A stretch of DNA of 64,000 bases, from contig NZ_FMBK01000005.1 of assembly GCF_900095025.1 (NCBI RefSeq), positions 62,001 through 126,000 of the forward strand, in the 5' to 3' direction. Below the pieces are notes generated by a model, which saw nothing but the letters and a program-made list of their open reading frames with translations, was not told the DNA's origin and did not search any database. Below, piece by piece: positions 36,309 through 46,778 of the stretch (positions within the stretch are counted from its first letter, which is position 1; each line of letters begins with the position of its first letter). Source of the stretch: Acinetobacter albensis (GTDB lineage Bacteria; Pseudomonadota; Gammaproteobacteria; Pseudomonadales; Moraxellaceae). Both the position numbers and the translations under genes were made by a program.

Positions 36309-36695
36309 TTATGCTTCAGCAGAGTCTTGAGATTGTTGTGCTTCTTCACGTTGTGCTTTACGCGCACGCTTTTCTTCAGCACTTTTAGCAAGCAATGATT
36401 CTTCAGTGATTGCGTTTTCACGACGAATAATAACATTACGAAGGATTGCATCGTTATAGCGGAACAATTCTTCTAATTCATTTAGCGTAGTTTGACCACA
36501 TTCAACATTCATTAAAATGTAGTGTGCTTTATGAATTTTGTTAATTGGGTAAGCCAATTGACGACGGCCCCAATCTTCTAAACGGTGAATTTGACCTTCA
36601 GCTTCTTTGATGTGAGTTAGGTAACGTTCTACCATACCCACAACTTGATCGCTTTGGTCTGGATGTACCAAAAGTACGATTTCGTAGTGACGCAT
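36309..36695 (-). CDS. rpsF: 30S ribosomal protein S6
   Basis: 128 residues. [18 protein letters not shown] is the conserved start, then [17 protein letters not shown] and HYILMNVEC. The tail after about residue 100 is rich in Glu, Ala and Lys and contains no run of C-terminal Glu residues of the RimK-modified kind, although it ends acidic. It is the first gene of the operon; its leader has three hairpins (36727-36782) and a CCG next to the ribosome binding site, which may be an S6:S18 autoregulatory element. Confidence 0.97.
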   Translation of the reverse strand: MRHYEIVLLVHPDQSDQVVGMVERYLTHIKEAEGQIHRLEDWGRRQLAYPINKIHKAHYILMNVECGQTTLNELEELFRYNDAILRNVIIRRENAITEESLLAKSAEEKRARKAQREEAQQSQDSAEA

Positions 36696-36782
36696 TGTCA
36701 GCTCCTTACGGTTTATGCAGCCCCTAACTTTTGAAAAGTCAGAAGCAAGGAGTCACAACCAAGGTTGTGTCGCAAAATTGCG
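36696..36782 (-). promoter_or_regulatory. rpsF leader with three hairpins, candidate S6:S18 autoregulatory element
   Basis: Reading along the minus strand towards rpsF there are three palindromes: CGCAATTTTGCG (36771-36782), CACAACCTTGGTTGTG (36754-36769) and ACTTTTCAAAAGT (36727-36739), then AACCGTAAGGAG next to the start. S6:S18 leader RNAs in many bacteria use a bulged CCG to bind S18; a CCG is present here beside the ribosome binding site, but I cannot show that the fold matches. Confidence 0.4.
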
Positions 36783-37309
36783 AAGCGTGAATTTTAGAGG
36801 TTTTAAGGATAAATTACAAGAACAGTTTTCTGTAATGCTTAAATTAAAAGCATCACATGAAAGACAATAAGACATGATAAATACTGTTTTCTGATGAGAA
36901 TAGTTAATCGCGATTAAGATTTTTCTAATTTTTCAGTTTATTCCCTTAAATAATGGCTGAAATATACTAACCAAACTTTTTGATAGGGTATTTAGAAAAT
37001 GATAGACCTTGAGGGAGGAGTAGTGAGCCTGAGATAGCTTGATTGGGGTGTCGTTAATAAGGGGAAGAACGTTAAAACGATGACAAGCTGTAATTTCGAA
37101 TTCCAAATTGAGTACACTTTTCAGAGAATATTTCAGTAATCGTATGACTAAAGCTTGAGTAATTAAGTGTAGATAGGATGTAAAGATATAAAAATGATAT
37201 TCAGCATCTATTTATTTTGGACTTGGTTCGTAAAAGTAACTTTATCATTTTGGTTGTGTTGCGCGTAATGTGATTGTTATAGCGAAATTATTTTAGAAAT
37301 GAAAAATAA
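36783..37309. other. About 530-base gap between rpsF and cyoE with a G-rich block
   Basis: No long open frame. Most is AT-rich and should contain the rpsF promoter. The part around 36985-37085 is unusually purine- and G-rich on the plus strand (GGGAGGAGTAGTGAG and GGGGTG), unlike its surroundings, and has only a 12-codon frame (M-I-D-L-E-G). It could be an untranslated RNA, but I see no clear terminator directly after it. Confidence 0.4.
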
Positions 37310-37336
37310 AAAAGATAGAGCAGAACTCTATCTTTT
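37310..37336 (-). terminator. Terminator of the cyo operon
   Basis: AAAAGATAGAG / CTCTATCTTTT stem with loop CAGAA, overlapping the cyoE stop codon. Confidence 0.85.
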
Positions 37337-38213
37337 AAAAAAGTATGATTGAATTTATAGGGGCTTGGGAGGTAAAACTAAAACATAAACTCACAAGAGT
37401 AATTAAAATGACAGAAAATAGGAAAAAACGTTTTGCCCATAATTGGTCATTTTCAGCTTTAAAACCAAGAACACCAATATAAAACCAATAAATACATAAC
37501 GCATTTAGAATCACAAGGTAAAGCCAATTTGTATAACCATATACATATAGAGCATTCATCGAGATCGTAAATAAAACCACATAAATCAGTGATTCAATTT
37601 TAGTGCGCAAAATAGAACGTGCTACAGGAAGAATTGGAATACCTGCATTTTTGTAGTCATCAAAACGATAAACTGCAATTGCCCATGAATGTGGCATTTG
37701 CCAAAGTGCATAACCAATAAAAAGAAGTAAGGCAGCTAAGTCAAAACCATTTACAACAGCGGTATAACCTATTACTGGTGGACTAGCACCAGAAATACTT
37801 CCAATAACCGTTTGATGAATAGTGGTGCGTTTTGTCCAGAGGCTATAAAACACCACATAGAACACAAAACCAATCACCGCAAATAAAAAAGCGTACGCAT
37901 TTACCCAAAACCATAAAATGCTAAAACCGATTGCACCCAATACAAAAGCATAAGCTAAAGCGATTGGTACAGAGATAGTTTTTTTAACTAGAGCACGATT
38001 TTGTGTGCGCTGCATTTTGTGGTCGATGTCTTGATCAATAACATTATTGATCACACAACCAGAGGCCACAACCAGAGTTGTACCTAGGAGGGTAATAAGC
38101 AATAAAAGGAAATCTACAGAACCTTGAGCGGCTAAGAAAAAGCCGCCCAAAGTGGTAACGAAGTTACCAAAGAGAATTCCTGGTTTAGTCAGGAATAAAT
38201 ACTTTTTTAGCAT
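37335..38213 (-). CDS. cyoE: Protoheme IX farnesyltransferase (heme O synthase)
   Basis: Inner-membrane prenyltransferase of 292 residues with about nine helices that adds a farnesyl group to heme b to make heme O for the bo3 oxidase. The polyprenyl-diphosphate site is NNVIDQDIDHKMQRTQNR near residue 55, and a second acidic motif YRFDDYKNAGIPILPV follows near residue 180. It is the last gene of cyoABCDE, 10 bases after cyoD. Confidence 0.97.
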   Translation of the reverse strand: MLKKYLFLTKPGILFGNFVTTLGGFFLAAQGSVDFLLLLITLLGTTLVVASGCVINNVIDQDIDHKMQRTQNRALVKKTISVPIALAYAFVLGAIGFSILWFWVNAYAFLFAVIGFVFYVVFYSLWTKRTTIHQTVIGSISGASPPVIGYTAVVNGFDLAALLLFIGYALWQMPHSWAIAVYRFDDYKNAGIPILPVARSILRTKIESLIYVVLFTISMNALYVYGYTNWLYLVILNALCIYWFYIGVLGFKAENDQLWAKRFFLFSVILITLVSLCFSFTSQAPINSIILF

Positions 38214-38223
38214 GATGATCAGT

Positions 38224-38550
38224 TTAGATCATCATGTTGTAGTGAAGGTAATTCATGATCCATACGGAACCAATCAAAAGCACAGCAATACAAAGCACAG
38301 TATAGATAAACGCAATTACATTCCAACGTTGTTCAGATGATGAGTTCATGTGTAAGAAGAACATGAGCTGTACCAAAACCTGAACAACTGCAGTAATCGC
38401 AATCACAGTAATCAAAAGACCACGTCCAAAGCCACCGCTCATGACCATTCCAAAAGGAATGATCGTGAGAATAACTGAAAGGATAAAGCCAATCGTATAC
38501 TGTTTAACGTTACCGTGTGCCGCACCAGCAGAGTTATGATCGTGACTCAT
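38224..38550 (-). CDS. cyoD: Cytochrome o ubiquinol oxidase subunit IV
   Basis: 108 residues from the ATG at 38550, matching E. coli CyoD (109). It starts [19 protein letters not shown] with three membrane helices after. A longer in-frame start at 38700 lies inside cyoC and is not used. The ATG overlaps the cyoC stop by one base (TAATG), so translation is coupled. The subunit stabilises copper binding in subunit I. Confidence 0.95.
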   Translation of the reverse strand: MSHDHNSAGAAHGNVKQYTIGFILSVILTIIPFGMVMSGGFGRGLLITVIAITAVVQVLVQLMFFLHMNSSSEQRWNVIAFIYTVLCIAVLLIGSVWIMNYLHYNMMI

Positions 38551-39170
38551 TAGAGAACTCCCATCAAATAAACGACGCTGAATACACAGATCCAAACGAT
38601 GTCTAGGAAGTGCCAGAATAAGCTTAAGCAAGCAAGACGACGGGTATTTGGAAGAGTCAAACCATTTTTCTTGATTTGAAACATCAAAATGATCATCCAT
38701 ATCAAGCCTGAAGTCACGTGGATACCGTGCGTACCTACCAAAGTAAAGAACGCAGATAAGAATGCACTATGACTTGGGCCATGACCTGCATGAACTAAAT
38801 GATTAAACTCATAAAGTTCCATACCAATAAAGGCAGCACCAAATAACCAAGTAATTGCTAACCAAGTTAAAACTTGGTTTACATTTTTCTTGTATGAAGC
38901 AAGTACAGCAAAACCAAATGTCACAGAAGAGATAAGTAGTGCAAAGGTTTCAGTTAATACGAAACCGAGTGAATCACCAAAAAGCTCTTTTGCACTTGGC
39001 GTGCCTACAGGAATGTGACTGCTTAATACAGCGAACGCAATGAAGAGTGTCCCGAATAGGATCAAGTCACTCATCAAGTAAGTCCAGAAACCAAAGACAG
39101 TGATGTCAGTATCATCGTGGTGATGATGCTCATCATGGTCATGGTTGTCGTGATGAAGTACTTCAGCCAT
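38550..39170 (-). CDS. cyoC: Cytochrome o ubiquinol oxidase subunit III
   Basis: 206 residues with five membrane helices. The N-terminal tail is very His/Asp-rich (about residues 5-21), as in other CyoC proteins, followed by [19 protein letters not shown] and later [15 protein letters not shown], which is typical of subunit III. It lies four bases after cyoB and overlaps cyoD by one base. Confidence 0.97.
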   Translation of the reverse strand: MAEVLHHDNHDHDEHHHHDDTDITVFGFWTYLMSDLILFGTLFIAFAVLSSHIPVGTPSAKELFGDSLGFVLTETFALLISSVTFGFAVLASYKKNVNQVLTWLAITWLFGAAFIGMELYEFNHLVHAGHGPSHSAFLSAFFTLVGTHGIHVTSGLIWMIILMFQIKKNGLTLPNTRRLACLSLFWHFLDIVWICVFSVVYLMGVL

Positions 39171-39174
39171 TGTC

Positions 39175-41163
39175 TTAGTCCTTCTTCAAGTGTTTTTCAA
39201 GAATCGCATAGCGTTCGTTTTCAATACGCTCTACTTCAGCAGCAGGCACATAGTAATCCACTTTTTTAGTGAATGAACTTACGATAAACGAAACGATAGC
39301 ACCAATGAATCCAATCACTGCTAACCACCAAATGTGCCAGATTAAAGCAAAGCCCATAAGTGTAATGAACATTGCAATGATAAAACCAGCAGCACGATTG
39401 GTCGGCATATGAATATCTTCATACTGAGTCGGTTTGGCATAGGCAATACCGTTTTCTTTGTCTGTCCAGAAGGTATCAATACCATTGATCTTTGGAAGAT
39501 GAGCAAAGTTATAAAACGGAGCAGGTGAAGAAGTCGCCCATTCTAATGTACGGCCATCCCACGGATCGCCAGTCAAATCAAGGTTGTCATTACGTTGTAA
39601 GAAACCAACAATGATTTGCATTAAGAAACAAGCAATACCAATTGCAACAAGTACGGCACCAAACAGCGCGATAGCAACGTATGGATCCCACTCTGGATTG
39701 TCATATGTATTCAAACGACGTGTCATACCCATGAAGCCAAGGATATAAAGTGGCATGAATGCAAAATAGAAACCGAAGAACCAGAACCAGAAAGATGCTT
39801 TGCCCCAAGCTTCATTGAGTCTCCAGCCAAACATTTTTGGCCAGTAGAAAATGATCGCTGCGAACATACCAAATACAACACCACCAATAATAACGTTATG
39901 GAAGTGAGCAATCAAAAATAACGAGTTATGTACTAAGAAGTCCGCTGGTGGAACTGCCATTAATACGCCCGTTAAACCACCAATACCAAAAGTCACGAGG
40001 AAACCAAGTGTCCAAAGCATAGGGGTAGTAAAGGTAATGCGACCCTTGTACATGGTGAATAACCATGAGAAGATTTTCACACCAGTCGGAATTGCAATAA
40101 CCATGGTCATGATGCCAAAGAACGCATTAACGTTCGCGCCAGCACCCATTGTAAAGAAGTGATGGACCCATACCACGAACGCAAGAACTGTGATCGCAAT
40201 AGTCGCATACACCATTGATTTATAACCGAACAGTGCTTTACGAGAGAAGGTTGATACAACTTCAGAGTAGATACCAAATGCTGGTAGTACCAAAATATAT
40301 ACTTCTGGATGACCCCATGTCCAAATCAAGTTTACATACAACATTGGGCTACCACCCAAGTCATTTGTAAAGAAGTGGAAATCAAAATAGCGGTCAAGCG
40401 TTAGCATCGCAAGTGTTGCAGTCAATACTGGGAATGATGCAATGATCAATACAGCCGTACATAAAGCTGTCCAAGTAAAGATCGGCATATCCATCAATGT
40501 CATGCCAGGTGCGCGCATTTTAATGATGGTAACAAAAAAGTTAACACCAGTTAAAAGTGTACCCAAGCCTGAAACTTGTAGTGCCCAAATGTAGTAATCA
40601 ACACCTACGCCAGGAGAGTATTCAATACCTGAAAGAGGAGGATAAGCCATCCAACCTGTTGCAGCGAATTCACCTAGTGCAAGAGAAGCCATCATTAAAC
40701 CTGCAGCACCAGCAAAGAGCCAGAAGCTAAGAGAGTTCAACAATGGGAATGCAACGTCACGTGCACCAATTTGTAATGGTACAGAGATGTTCATTAAACC
40801 AACAACTAGACCCATTGCGACGAAGAAGATCATAATCACGCCATGCGCAGTAAAGATCTGATCGTAATGTTCTGGGTGTAAATAACCTTCACCACCACCT
40901 CGAGCGAGGAACTGTTGAAGACGCATCATGATTGCATCTGCGAAGCCACGAAGTAGCATAATCACAGAAATGAAAATATACATGATACCAATTTTTTTAT
41001 GGTCTACAGAAGTGAACCATTCTGTCCACAAATAGTTCCACTTTTTAAAGTAGGTAATACCTGCAAAAACTGCAATACCACCGAGTACCATCATTGCAAC
41101 AGTCGCCAACACGATTGGATCGTGTGGAATTGAATCTGGTCCTAACTTACCTAAGAAGCTCAT
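39175..41163 (-). CDS. cyoB: Cytochrome o ubiquinol oxidase subunit I
   Basis: Catalytic heme-copper oxidase subunit of 662 residues (E. coli CyoB 663). It has [17 protein letters not shown] with the Cu-B His and cross-linked Tyr, [10 protein letters not shown] with the two further Cu-B histidines, and [12 protein letters not shown] with the heme ligands. It reduces oxygen to water and pumps protons at the inner membrane. The N-terminal helix and C-terminal extra helices typical of quinol oxidases are present. It begins four bases after cyoA. Confidence 0.98.
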   Translation of the reverse strand: MSFLGKLGPDSIPHDPIVLATVAMMVLGGIAVFAGITYFKKWNYLWTEWFTSVDHKKIGIMYIFISVIMLLRGFADAIMMRLQQFLARGGGEGYLHPEHYDQIFTAHGVIMIFFVAMGLVVGLMNISVPLQIGARDVAFPLLNSLSFWLFAGAAGLMMASLALGEFAATGWMAYPPLSGIEYSPGVGVDYYIWALQVSGLGTLLTGVNFFVTIIKMRAPGMTLMDMPIFTWTALCTAVLIIASFPVLTATLAMLTLDRYFDFHFFTNDLGGSPMLYVNLIWTWGHPEVYILVLPAFGIYSEVVSTFSRKALFGYKSMVYATIAITVLAFVVWVHHFFTMGAGANVNAFFGIMTMVIAIPTGVKIFSWLFTMYKGRITFTTPMLWTLGFLVTFGIGGLTGVLMAVPPADFLVHNSLFLIAHFHNVIIGGVVFGMFAAIIFYWPKMFGWRLNEAWGKASFWFWFFGFYFAFMPLYILGFMGMTRRLNTYDNPEWDPYVAIALFGAVLVAIGIACFLMQIIVGFLQRNDNLDLTGDPWDGRTLEWATSSPAPFYNFAHLPKINGIDTFWTDKENGIAYAKPTQYEDIHMPTNRAAGFIIAMFITLMGFALIWHIWWLAVIGFIGAIVSFIVSSFTKKVDYYVPAAEVERIENERYAILEKHLKKD

Positions 41164-41166
41164 GTT

Positions 41167-42222
41167 TTATTCCTCTCCAGAAGCAGTCGCATGTTCAACA
41201 TTTTCATGAGCGGCATTCGCATGTCCTGCAGCAGGAGCTGAATGATCAGCACCATGGTAGTTACTCATGTATTTGTTAATCACAGATTCGAACAATTTTG
41301 GCTCAACTGAAGAATAATAAGTCACTGGATGTGGCTTAGTTGGATAAGGCGTTAATGCTTCTGCAGCAGCCTTTTCTTCTGGCGTTTCCGCATTGGCTAT
41401 CATTGCTTCAATCTGATGAGTTGAACGATTACCGTCACGTAAGGTTGCAAATTCAGTTTGGTCTAAAATACCTTTTTGAATTGCTTCAGGGTTAACTGAA
41501 ATGCCATTACCTGTCTTCACTGATTCTACCCAATTGGCAAACTGAGCTTCAGTCACAGAATGCGCTTTAAAATGCATTTGTGAGAAACCATAACCAGAAT
41601 AGTTTGATGAAAAACCACGGAATACACCTGTTTCATCAGCCAACATATTCAAGTGAGTTTGCATGCCTGCCATAGCGTAGATTTGACCAGATAAAGCAGG
41701 AATGAAGAACGAATTCATTGTGAAGTTAGATGTTATACGTAAACTCAAAGGCGTTTTCTCAGGGAAACGGAGTTCGTTAACAGTCGCAATGTTTTGTTCT
41801 GGATAGATAAACACCCATTTAAATTGTTCAGCAATAACTTGAACAGTTAAAGGTGCCTTATCAGATTCGAGCGGACGGTAAGGGTCATACTTGTGGGAAC
41901 CCCACCAAGTTAACCAAGCTAGAATACCAATAATAATGACGGGAATACCCCAAACTATAATTTCAATAGTCGTAGAGTGTGCCCAAGTAGGTTTGTATTC
42001 TGCATCTTTATTCGACGCGCGATATTTCCAACCAAACCACAATGCCATAATAACTGATGGAATAACCACCAAAAGCATTAGATAGATCGCAATCATCATC
42101 AGGTTACTTTGACCTTCAGCAACTGGACCTTTTGAGTTTAGAAGTACCATATCACCGCCACACCCAGTCAAGAGTGCAGCCATCGCAGATAAAGACAATA
42201 CAGCTAAAAACGTTTGTCTCAT
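41167..42222 (-). CDS. cyoA: Cytochrome o ubiquinol oxidase subunit II
   Basis: 351-residue lipoprotein with a signal peptide ending LLTGCGGD (lipid-modified Cys near residue 21), two membrane helices and a periplasmic cupredoxin domain. The copper-A ligands of cytochrome c oxidases are missing, as expected for a quinol oxidase: the region reads NSFFIPALSGQIYAMAGMQ and SQMHFKAH. It is longer than E. coli CyoA (315) because of a His/Ala/Glu-rich C-terminal tail. It is the first gene of the operon and the promoter should lie in the 311 bases upstream. Confidence 0.97.
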   Translation of the reverse strand: MRQTFLAVLSLSAMAALLTGCGGDMVLLNSKGPVAEGQSNLMMIAIYLMLLVVIPSVIMALWFGWKYRASNKDAEYKPTWAHSTTIEIIVWGIPVIIIGILAWLTWWGSHKYDPYRPLESDKAPLTVQVIAEQFKWVFIYPEQNIATVNELRFPEKTPLSLRITSNFTMNSFFIPALSGQIYAMAGMQTHLNMLADETGVFRGFSSNYSGYGFSQMHFKAHSVTEAQFANWVESVKTGNGISVNPEAIQKGILDQTEFATLRDGNRSTHQIEAMIANAETPEEKAAAEALTPYPTKPHPVTYYSSVEPKLFESVINKYMSNYHGADHSAPAAGHANAAHENVEHATASGEE

Positions 42223-42534
42223 TTTACAACCTCGGTGAAGAGTCCCATTCCCTAATTTAATATGGGATAGCGATTAAAGTGCCACATGATTAGAAATTTA
42301 TTAATACTTATAAAGTTAAGTATGGCAAATATTTTCTAATCATACGACACCGCTACGTTGTAGGGCATTATGCCTCATATTGTTTAACTAAGCTATATTT
42401 AAAATGCCTTAAATGCCTGTTATAAAAACTGATTTTTTTAGTCGGAATTAAATTTCACTATAACTATTTCATTTTAATATCAATATTCTGAAACAAAACA
42501 GGAAGGTAAAATCCTTCCTGTTCTTATCGTTTAA
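42223..42534 (-). promoter_or_regulatory. Upstream region of the cyo operon
   Basis: 312 bases without a gene. AT-rich and expected to hold the cyoA promoter, but no single -35/-10 pair is convincing. The terminator of the neighbouring RDD gene lies at its right end (42497-42522). Confidence 0.4.
42497..42522 (-). terminator. Terminator after the RDD gene
   Basis: AACAGGAAGG / CCTTCCTGTT with a 6-base loop, just past the stop of the minus-strand RDD gene. Confidence 0.8.
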
Positions 42535-43305
42535 TTATTGTTTAATCACTTTGGTTTTTACCAGTTTATCATGTAAAGTTTGGCGTTTTTCGCTAAGTGC
42601 AAATGCATGATCTAGTATGGTAATGAATGGCATAAACAATAAATTTAAGATAATAAAGATAAAACTACGCAATGTAAAAGCACGCATCAAACTGACTTTT
42701 TCACCACTTTCTACATCTACAATCTTAATTTTAGTCAATTTTTTACCAATACTTTGACCTGATTTTGCCAATAAAAAAGCCTGAATACCTAACATGATAA
42801 TGATGTAGATAAACATCGCTTGCCATGCTTCAGCTGGAATAAGGGTAAAAAGTTGCTGTTGTAATTGGATGGCTTGAGTAGAAGTATCCGCAGACTGCAT
42901 TTTTTGTTGAATGTCAGAAAGCTGGTTAAATTGCTCGGGTTTTAGAAAAAAAGATGGAATGGCTGCTGCTGGTAACCAGAGGAGTAAATCAATAATTTTG
43001 GCTAAAAAACGCGTACCGATAGAGGCAAGTTCTGTATTCTGTACTGCTTTTTTTTCAACCTGTATTTTTTGAAAATGGTCGTTTTGAATAGGTGTTTTTT
43101 CAGGAAAAGGTGCAGGTGCTGTATAGCCTAAAGGCTCATATGCAAGTTTTCCTTGGGTTAATTCACCTAAAGCTTTCCATTCACTCATCCCTTGATGCCA
43201 GACTAGATCAGTAAGTAAAACTTGCTGACTCGCGAGCATTTGATTGAGTTGCTCTAATGTATATGGTCCAGCTTGTTGATTATTACGAGCCAAGTAAATT
43301 TGCAT
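42535..43305 (-). CDS. GYF-2 and RDD domain inner-membrane protein
   Basis: 256 residues. Residues 1-50 form a GYF-2-like domain (QIYLARNNQQAGPYTLEQLN, then LVWHQGMSEWKALGEL). A linker follows, then an RDD membrane domain (LASIGTRFLAKIIDLLLW and SGQSIGKKLTKIKIVD) with about three helices. The role of this pair of domains is unknown; GYF-2 probably binds a partner. It lies between cyoA and ppsA on the same strand, each with its own terminator, so it is likely independent. Confidence 0.85.
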   Translation of the reverse strand: MQIYLARNNQQAGPYTLEQLNQMLASQQVLLTDLVWHQGMSEWKALGELTQGKLAYEPLGYTAPAPFPEKTPIQNDHFQKIQVEKKAVQNTELASIGTRFLAKIIDLLLWLPAAAIPSFFLKPEQFNQLSDIQQKMQSADTSTQAIQLQQQLFTLIPAEAWQAMFIYIIIMLGIQAFLLAKSGQSIGKKLTKIKIVDVESGEKVSLMRAFTLRSFIFIILNLLFMPFITILDHAFALSEKRQTLHDKLVKTKVIKQ

Positions 43306-43346
43306 AAAATTAAATTCTCAAAACTAAAATTTAAAAAGTAGGTAAA

Positions 43347-43373
43347 AAAAAGACCCACGAATGGGGTCTTTTT
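43347..43373 (-). terminator. Terminator after ppsA
   Basis: AAAAAGACCC / GGGTCTTTTT stem with a 7-base loop, 13 bases past the ppsA stop. Confidence 0.85.
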
Positions 43374-43385
43374 TAACATGTTTTA

Positions 43386-45764
43386 TTACGCTTGTTTAGT
43401 CTTTTCTTCAGACAAGAAGAACCAAGTATCTAAAACAGAGTCAGGATTTAATGAAACAGATTCGATACCTTGTTCCATTAACCATTGCGCAAGATCAGGA
43501 TGATCGGATGGACCTTGACCACAAATACCGACATATTTACCTGCTTTTCGGCAAGCGTGAATAGCCATCGAAAGTAAAGCTTTCACCGCAGGATCACGCT
43601 CATCAAATAAGTGTGAAACAATGCCAGAGTCACGGTCAAGACCTAAAGTCAATTGAGTTAAATCATTTGAGCCAATAGAGAAGCCATCAAAATGTTCAAG
43701 GAACTGTTCAGCCAACAATGCATTGGTGGGTAATTCACACATCATGATGACTTTAAGACCATTCTCGCCACGTTTAAGACCATTTTGTGCCAATAATTCA
43801 ATGACACGTTTTGCTTCTGCAACAGTACGAACAAAAGGAATCATGATTTGAATATTGGTTAAACCCATTTCATCACGTGCTTTTTTCAGGGCACGACATT
43901 CAAGTTCAAAACAGTCACGGAAGTTATCAGAAACATAACGGCTTGCACCGCGGAAACCCAACATTGGGTTTTCTTCTTCTGGTTCGTATAATTTACCACC
44001 AATGAGGTTGGCATATTCGTTTGACTTAAAGTCAGACATACGCACAATCACAGGTTTATCAGCAAAAGCAGCCGCAAGCGTTGAAATACCTTCTACTAAT
44101 TTCTCAACATAAAATTCGATAGGAGAGCTGTAACCTGCAGTGCGTGTAAGAACAGCAGCGCGTGTTTCTCGCGGTAAACTATCAATATTTAATAATGCTT
44201 TTGGATGAACACCAATCATACGATTAATAATAAACTCTAAGCGTGCAAGCCCAATTCCTTCATTTGGAATAGTTGCGAAATCGAAGGCACGGTCAGGATT
44301 ACCGACGTTCATCATAATTTTAAAGGGTAGTTTAGGCATAGATTCAATCGAGTTACGTTGGATTTCGAAATCCAAGGCACCTTCATAGATAAAACCTGTG
44401 TCACCTTCAGCACAAGACACGGTCACTTCTTGACCATCCACAAGTACTTCTGTTGCATTACCGCAACCCACAATTGCGGGTACACCAAGTTCACGAGCAA
44501 TAATAGCAGCGTGACATGTACGACCACCACGATTAGTGACAATCGCAGCTGCACGTTTCATTACAGGTTCCCAGTCTGGGTCGGTCATGTCTGAGACAAG
44601 AACATCACCAGCTTGAACTTTATCCATTTCTTTGATCGAAGTGACAATACGTACTCGACCTGAACCAATACGTTGGCCAATTGAACGGCCTTCACAAATA
44701 ACTGTACCTTTTTGTTTTAGTAAGTAACGTTCCATAGTGCCGACATTTTCACGGCTTTTAACTGTTTCTGGACGCGCTTGAACAATATAAATTTGACCGT
44801 CATCGCCATCTTTCGCCCATTCAATATCCATTGGAGAACCATAATGGTTTTCAATGATTAAGGCTTGTTTTGCCAGTTCTTGCAGCTCATGATCATTCAA
44901 TGCGAACTGTTGACGATCAACTTTTTCAACATCAACGATTGAAACAGACTTTCCAGCAGATGCTTCTTCACCATAAATCATTTTTTGGTGTTTAGAACCT
45001 AAATTACGGCGCAGAATAGAATGTTTGCCTGCATTTAATAATGGTTTAGATAGATAAAATTCATCAGGGTTTACAGCCCCTTGAACCACCATTTCACCCA
45101 AACCATAAGATGCTGTAATAAATACAACATCACGGAAGCCTGATTCAGTGTCCAGTGTAAACATAACACCAGCAGCACCTGTTTCAGAGCGTACCATGCG
45201 CTGTACACCTGCAGACAATGCGACAACTTCGTGTTTGAAATTTTGGTGTACACGGTAAGCAATAGCACGGTCATTATAAAGTGAAGCAAACACTTCTTTG
45301 ATTGCGATTAATACATTTTCGATGCCGCGAATATTTAAGAAAGTTTCTTGTTGACCAGCAAAAGAAGCATCAGGTAAATCTTCTGCAGTCGCGGAGGAAC
45401 GAACAGCAACGGCAATGTCAGCATTTTCGGCCGATAGTTCAGCAAAAGCAGTACGTACTTCTTTTTCAAGTGCTGCTGTAAGCGGAGTATCTACAATCCA
45501 TTGACGAATTTTAGCCCCCGTTTCTGCCAAAGCATTAACGTCATCCACATTTAAAGTTGATAATTCTGTTTGAATTTTAGCGTTTAGGCCACTTTGTTCG
45601 AGAAACTCACGATAAGCATCTGCTGTAGTTGCGAAGCCTCCTGGCACTGATACGCCAGCATTGGATAAGTGGCTGATCATTTCCCCTAAAGATGAGTTTT
45701 TCCCACCTACAAGTTCAACGTCGTGTTTCCCTAATTTTTCTAGACCAATTACGCGCGCTTCCAA
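43386..45764 (-). CDS. ppsA: Phosphoenolpyruvate synthase
   Basis: Converts pyruvate and ATP to PEP, AMP and phosphate for gluconeogenesis. A TTG start at 45764 gives 792 residues, the same as E. coli PpsA, and has GGAG nine bases upstream; a GTG 33 bases earlier lacks such a site. The N-terminal ATP-grasp part includes [11 protein letters not shown], the mobile domain has the phosphohistidine in [14 protein letters not shown], and the PEP/pyruvate barrel holds [16 protein letters not shown] and a GICGQGPS motif with the catalytic Cys. It is divergent from its regulator gene ppsR. Confidence 0.96.
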   Translation of the reverse strand: MEARVIGLEKLGKHDVELVGGKNSSLGEMISHLSNAGVSVPGGFATTADAYREFLEQSGLNAKIQTELSTLNVDDVNALAETGAKIRQWIVDTPLTAALEKEVRTAFAELSAENADIAVAVRSSATAEDLPDASFAGQQETFLNIRGIENVLIAIKEVFASLYNDRAIAYRVHQNFKHEVVALSAGVQRMVRSETGAAGVMFTLDTESGFRDVVFITASYGLGEMVVQGAVNPDEFYLSKPLLNAGKHSILRRNLGSKHQKMIYGEEASAGKSVSIVDVEKVDRQQFALNDHELQELAKQALIIENHYGSPMDIEWAKDGDDGQIYIVQARPETVKSRENVGTMERYLLKQKGTVICEGRSIGQRIGSGRVRIVTSIKEMDKVQAGDVLVSDMTDPDWEPVMKRAAAIVTNRGGRTCHAAIIARELGVPAIVGCGNATEVLVDGQEVTVSCAEGDTGFIYEGALDFEIQRNSIESMPKLPFKIMMNVGNPDRAFDFATIPNEGIGLARLEFIINRMIGVHPKALLNIDSLPRETRAAVLTRTAGYSSPIEFYVEKLVEGISTLAAAFADKPVIVRMSDFKSNEYANLIGGKLYEPEEENPMLGFRGASRYVSDNFRDCFELECRALKKARDEMGLTNIQIMIPFVRTVAEAKRVIELLAQNGLKRGENGLKVIMMCELPTNALLAEQFLEHFDGFSIGSNDLTQLTLGLDRDSGIVSHLFDERDPAVKALLSMAIHACRKAGKYVGICGQGPSDHPDLAQWLMEQGIESVSLNPDSVLDTWFFLSEEKTKQA

Positions 45765-45825
45765 TGTTGTTACTCCACTTTTTGCAGTATTAATCACTAT
45801 CTTGTTGGCATGAAATTATAACAAA

Positions 45826-45854
45826 TTTACTCAGCATTTTGATTTTACTCAGCA
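45826..45854. repeat. 11-bp direct repeat between ppsA and ppsR
   Basis: TTTACTCAGCA occurs at 45826-45836 and again at 45844-45854, an exact repeat with an 18-base period. It overlaps the likely promoter region and may be a regulator-binding site. Confidence 0.7.
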
Positions 45855-45883
45855 AAAGTTATATAAGATCAGTTTACTATAAT
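45839..45883 (+). promoter_or_regulatory. Candidate ppsR promoters
   Basis: TTGATT (45839-45844), 17 bases, TATAAG (45862-45867) reads as a sigma-70 promoter toward ppsR. A second -10 candidate, TATAAT at 45878-45883, lacks a good -35. AAGGAG lies ahead of the ppsR ATG. Confidence 0.4.
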
Positions 45884-45923
45884 GATTATATAGCACTTAG
45901 ACAAATATTTAAGGAGAATTTTA

Positions 45924-46760
45924 ATGTCAGAAGGTAAACAGATTAAGCGCAGTGTTTTTTTTATTTCCGATGGTACAGCAATTACGGCTGAAACCCTTGG
46001 TCACTCATTGTTAGCACAGTTTCCTCATGTTGATTTTAATATTCATATTATTCCTTATATTACCTCTGAAGAAGCAGCAATGGAGGTAGTTGCAGAAATT
46101 AATAAACGTGCTGAGCAAGATGGAAATCAACCTTTGGTTTTTGATACATTGGTCGACCCGTATGCACGTGATATTATTAACACCGCAAATGCTATAAATC
46201 TTGATGTTTTTGAAGGTCTTATAAGTAAATTGTCTGAGGTTTTAGGTACACCACCTACAACTTTAGTCGGGCAGACCCATGCAGTAACAGATTCTGAGTC
46301 TTATAAGGCACGAATTGATGCAGTACATTTTGCTTTAGACAATGATGATGGCGCGCGAACACGTCATTATGACAAAGCTGATTTAATTTTAATTGGCGTA
46401 TCACGTTCAGGTAAAACACCAACTTCAATTTATTTGTCCTTACAATTTGGAATCCGTGTGGCGAATTACCCTTTAACTGAAGAAGACCTCGATGACAATC
46501 GTTTACCTGCTGTTTTAAAAGCGCATAAGAATAAATTGTTCGGCTTAATGATTGATGCGGAAAGGTTAGTTGCCATTCGTTCTGAGCGTAAAGCCAATAG
46601 TCGTTATGCAAGTTTTAGTCAATGTCAGATGGAATTACGCGCCATTGAAGGCATTTATATTTCAGAAGGTTTGAAGTATTTAAATGTATCTGAAATGTCG
46701 ATTGAAGAAATTTCAACTCGTGTGTTACAGATGACAGGTTTAAAGCGTCGTATTGGTTAA
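45924..46760 (+). CDS. ppsR: PEP synthase regulatory protein (kinase/phosphorylase, DUF299)
   Basis: 278 residues. Bifunctional enzyme that inactivates PEP synthase by ADP-dependent phosphorylation of a Thr next to its catalytic His, and reverses this with phosphate. The P-loop is GVSRSGKT at 158-165. FFISDGTAITAETLG at the start and SRYASFSQCQMELRAIE near the end are typical of the family. It is divergent from ppsA, the usual pairing, and AAGGAG precedes the ATG. Confidence 0.97.
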   Translation: MSEGKQIKRSVFFISDGTAITAETLGHSLLAQFPHVDFNIHIIPYITSEEAAMEVVAEINKRAEQDGNQPLVFDTLVDPYARDIINTANAINLDVFEGLISKLSEVLGTPPTTLVGQTHAVTDSESYKARIDAVHFALDNDDGARTRHYDKADLILIGVSRSGKTPTSIYLSLQFGIRVANYPLTEEDLDDNRLPAVLKAHKNKLFGLMIDAERLVAIRSERKANSRYASFSQCQMELRAIEGIYISEGLKYLNVSEMSIEEISTRVLQMTGLKRRIG

Positions 46761-46778
46761 TGGTGATTACATTAATCA

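Noticed and set aside
36709..36740. Possible short gene before rpsF
   Set aside because: The frame is only a few codons and the region is a palindromic leader.
38551..38700. Longer cyoD starting inside cyoC
   Set aside because: The 50 extra residues are the cyoC sequence in another frame; the start at 38550 gives the usual CyoD length.
41167..42222. Cytochrome c oxidase (CoxB) instead of CyoA
   Set aside because: The copper-A ligand motif is missing and the next genes are cyoBCDE, so it is the quinol oxidase subunit.
45765..45797. GTG start for ppsA 33 bases upstream
   Set aside because: It has no ribosome binding site, while the TTG at 45764 has GGAG and gives 792 residues, equal to E. 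coli PpsA.
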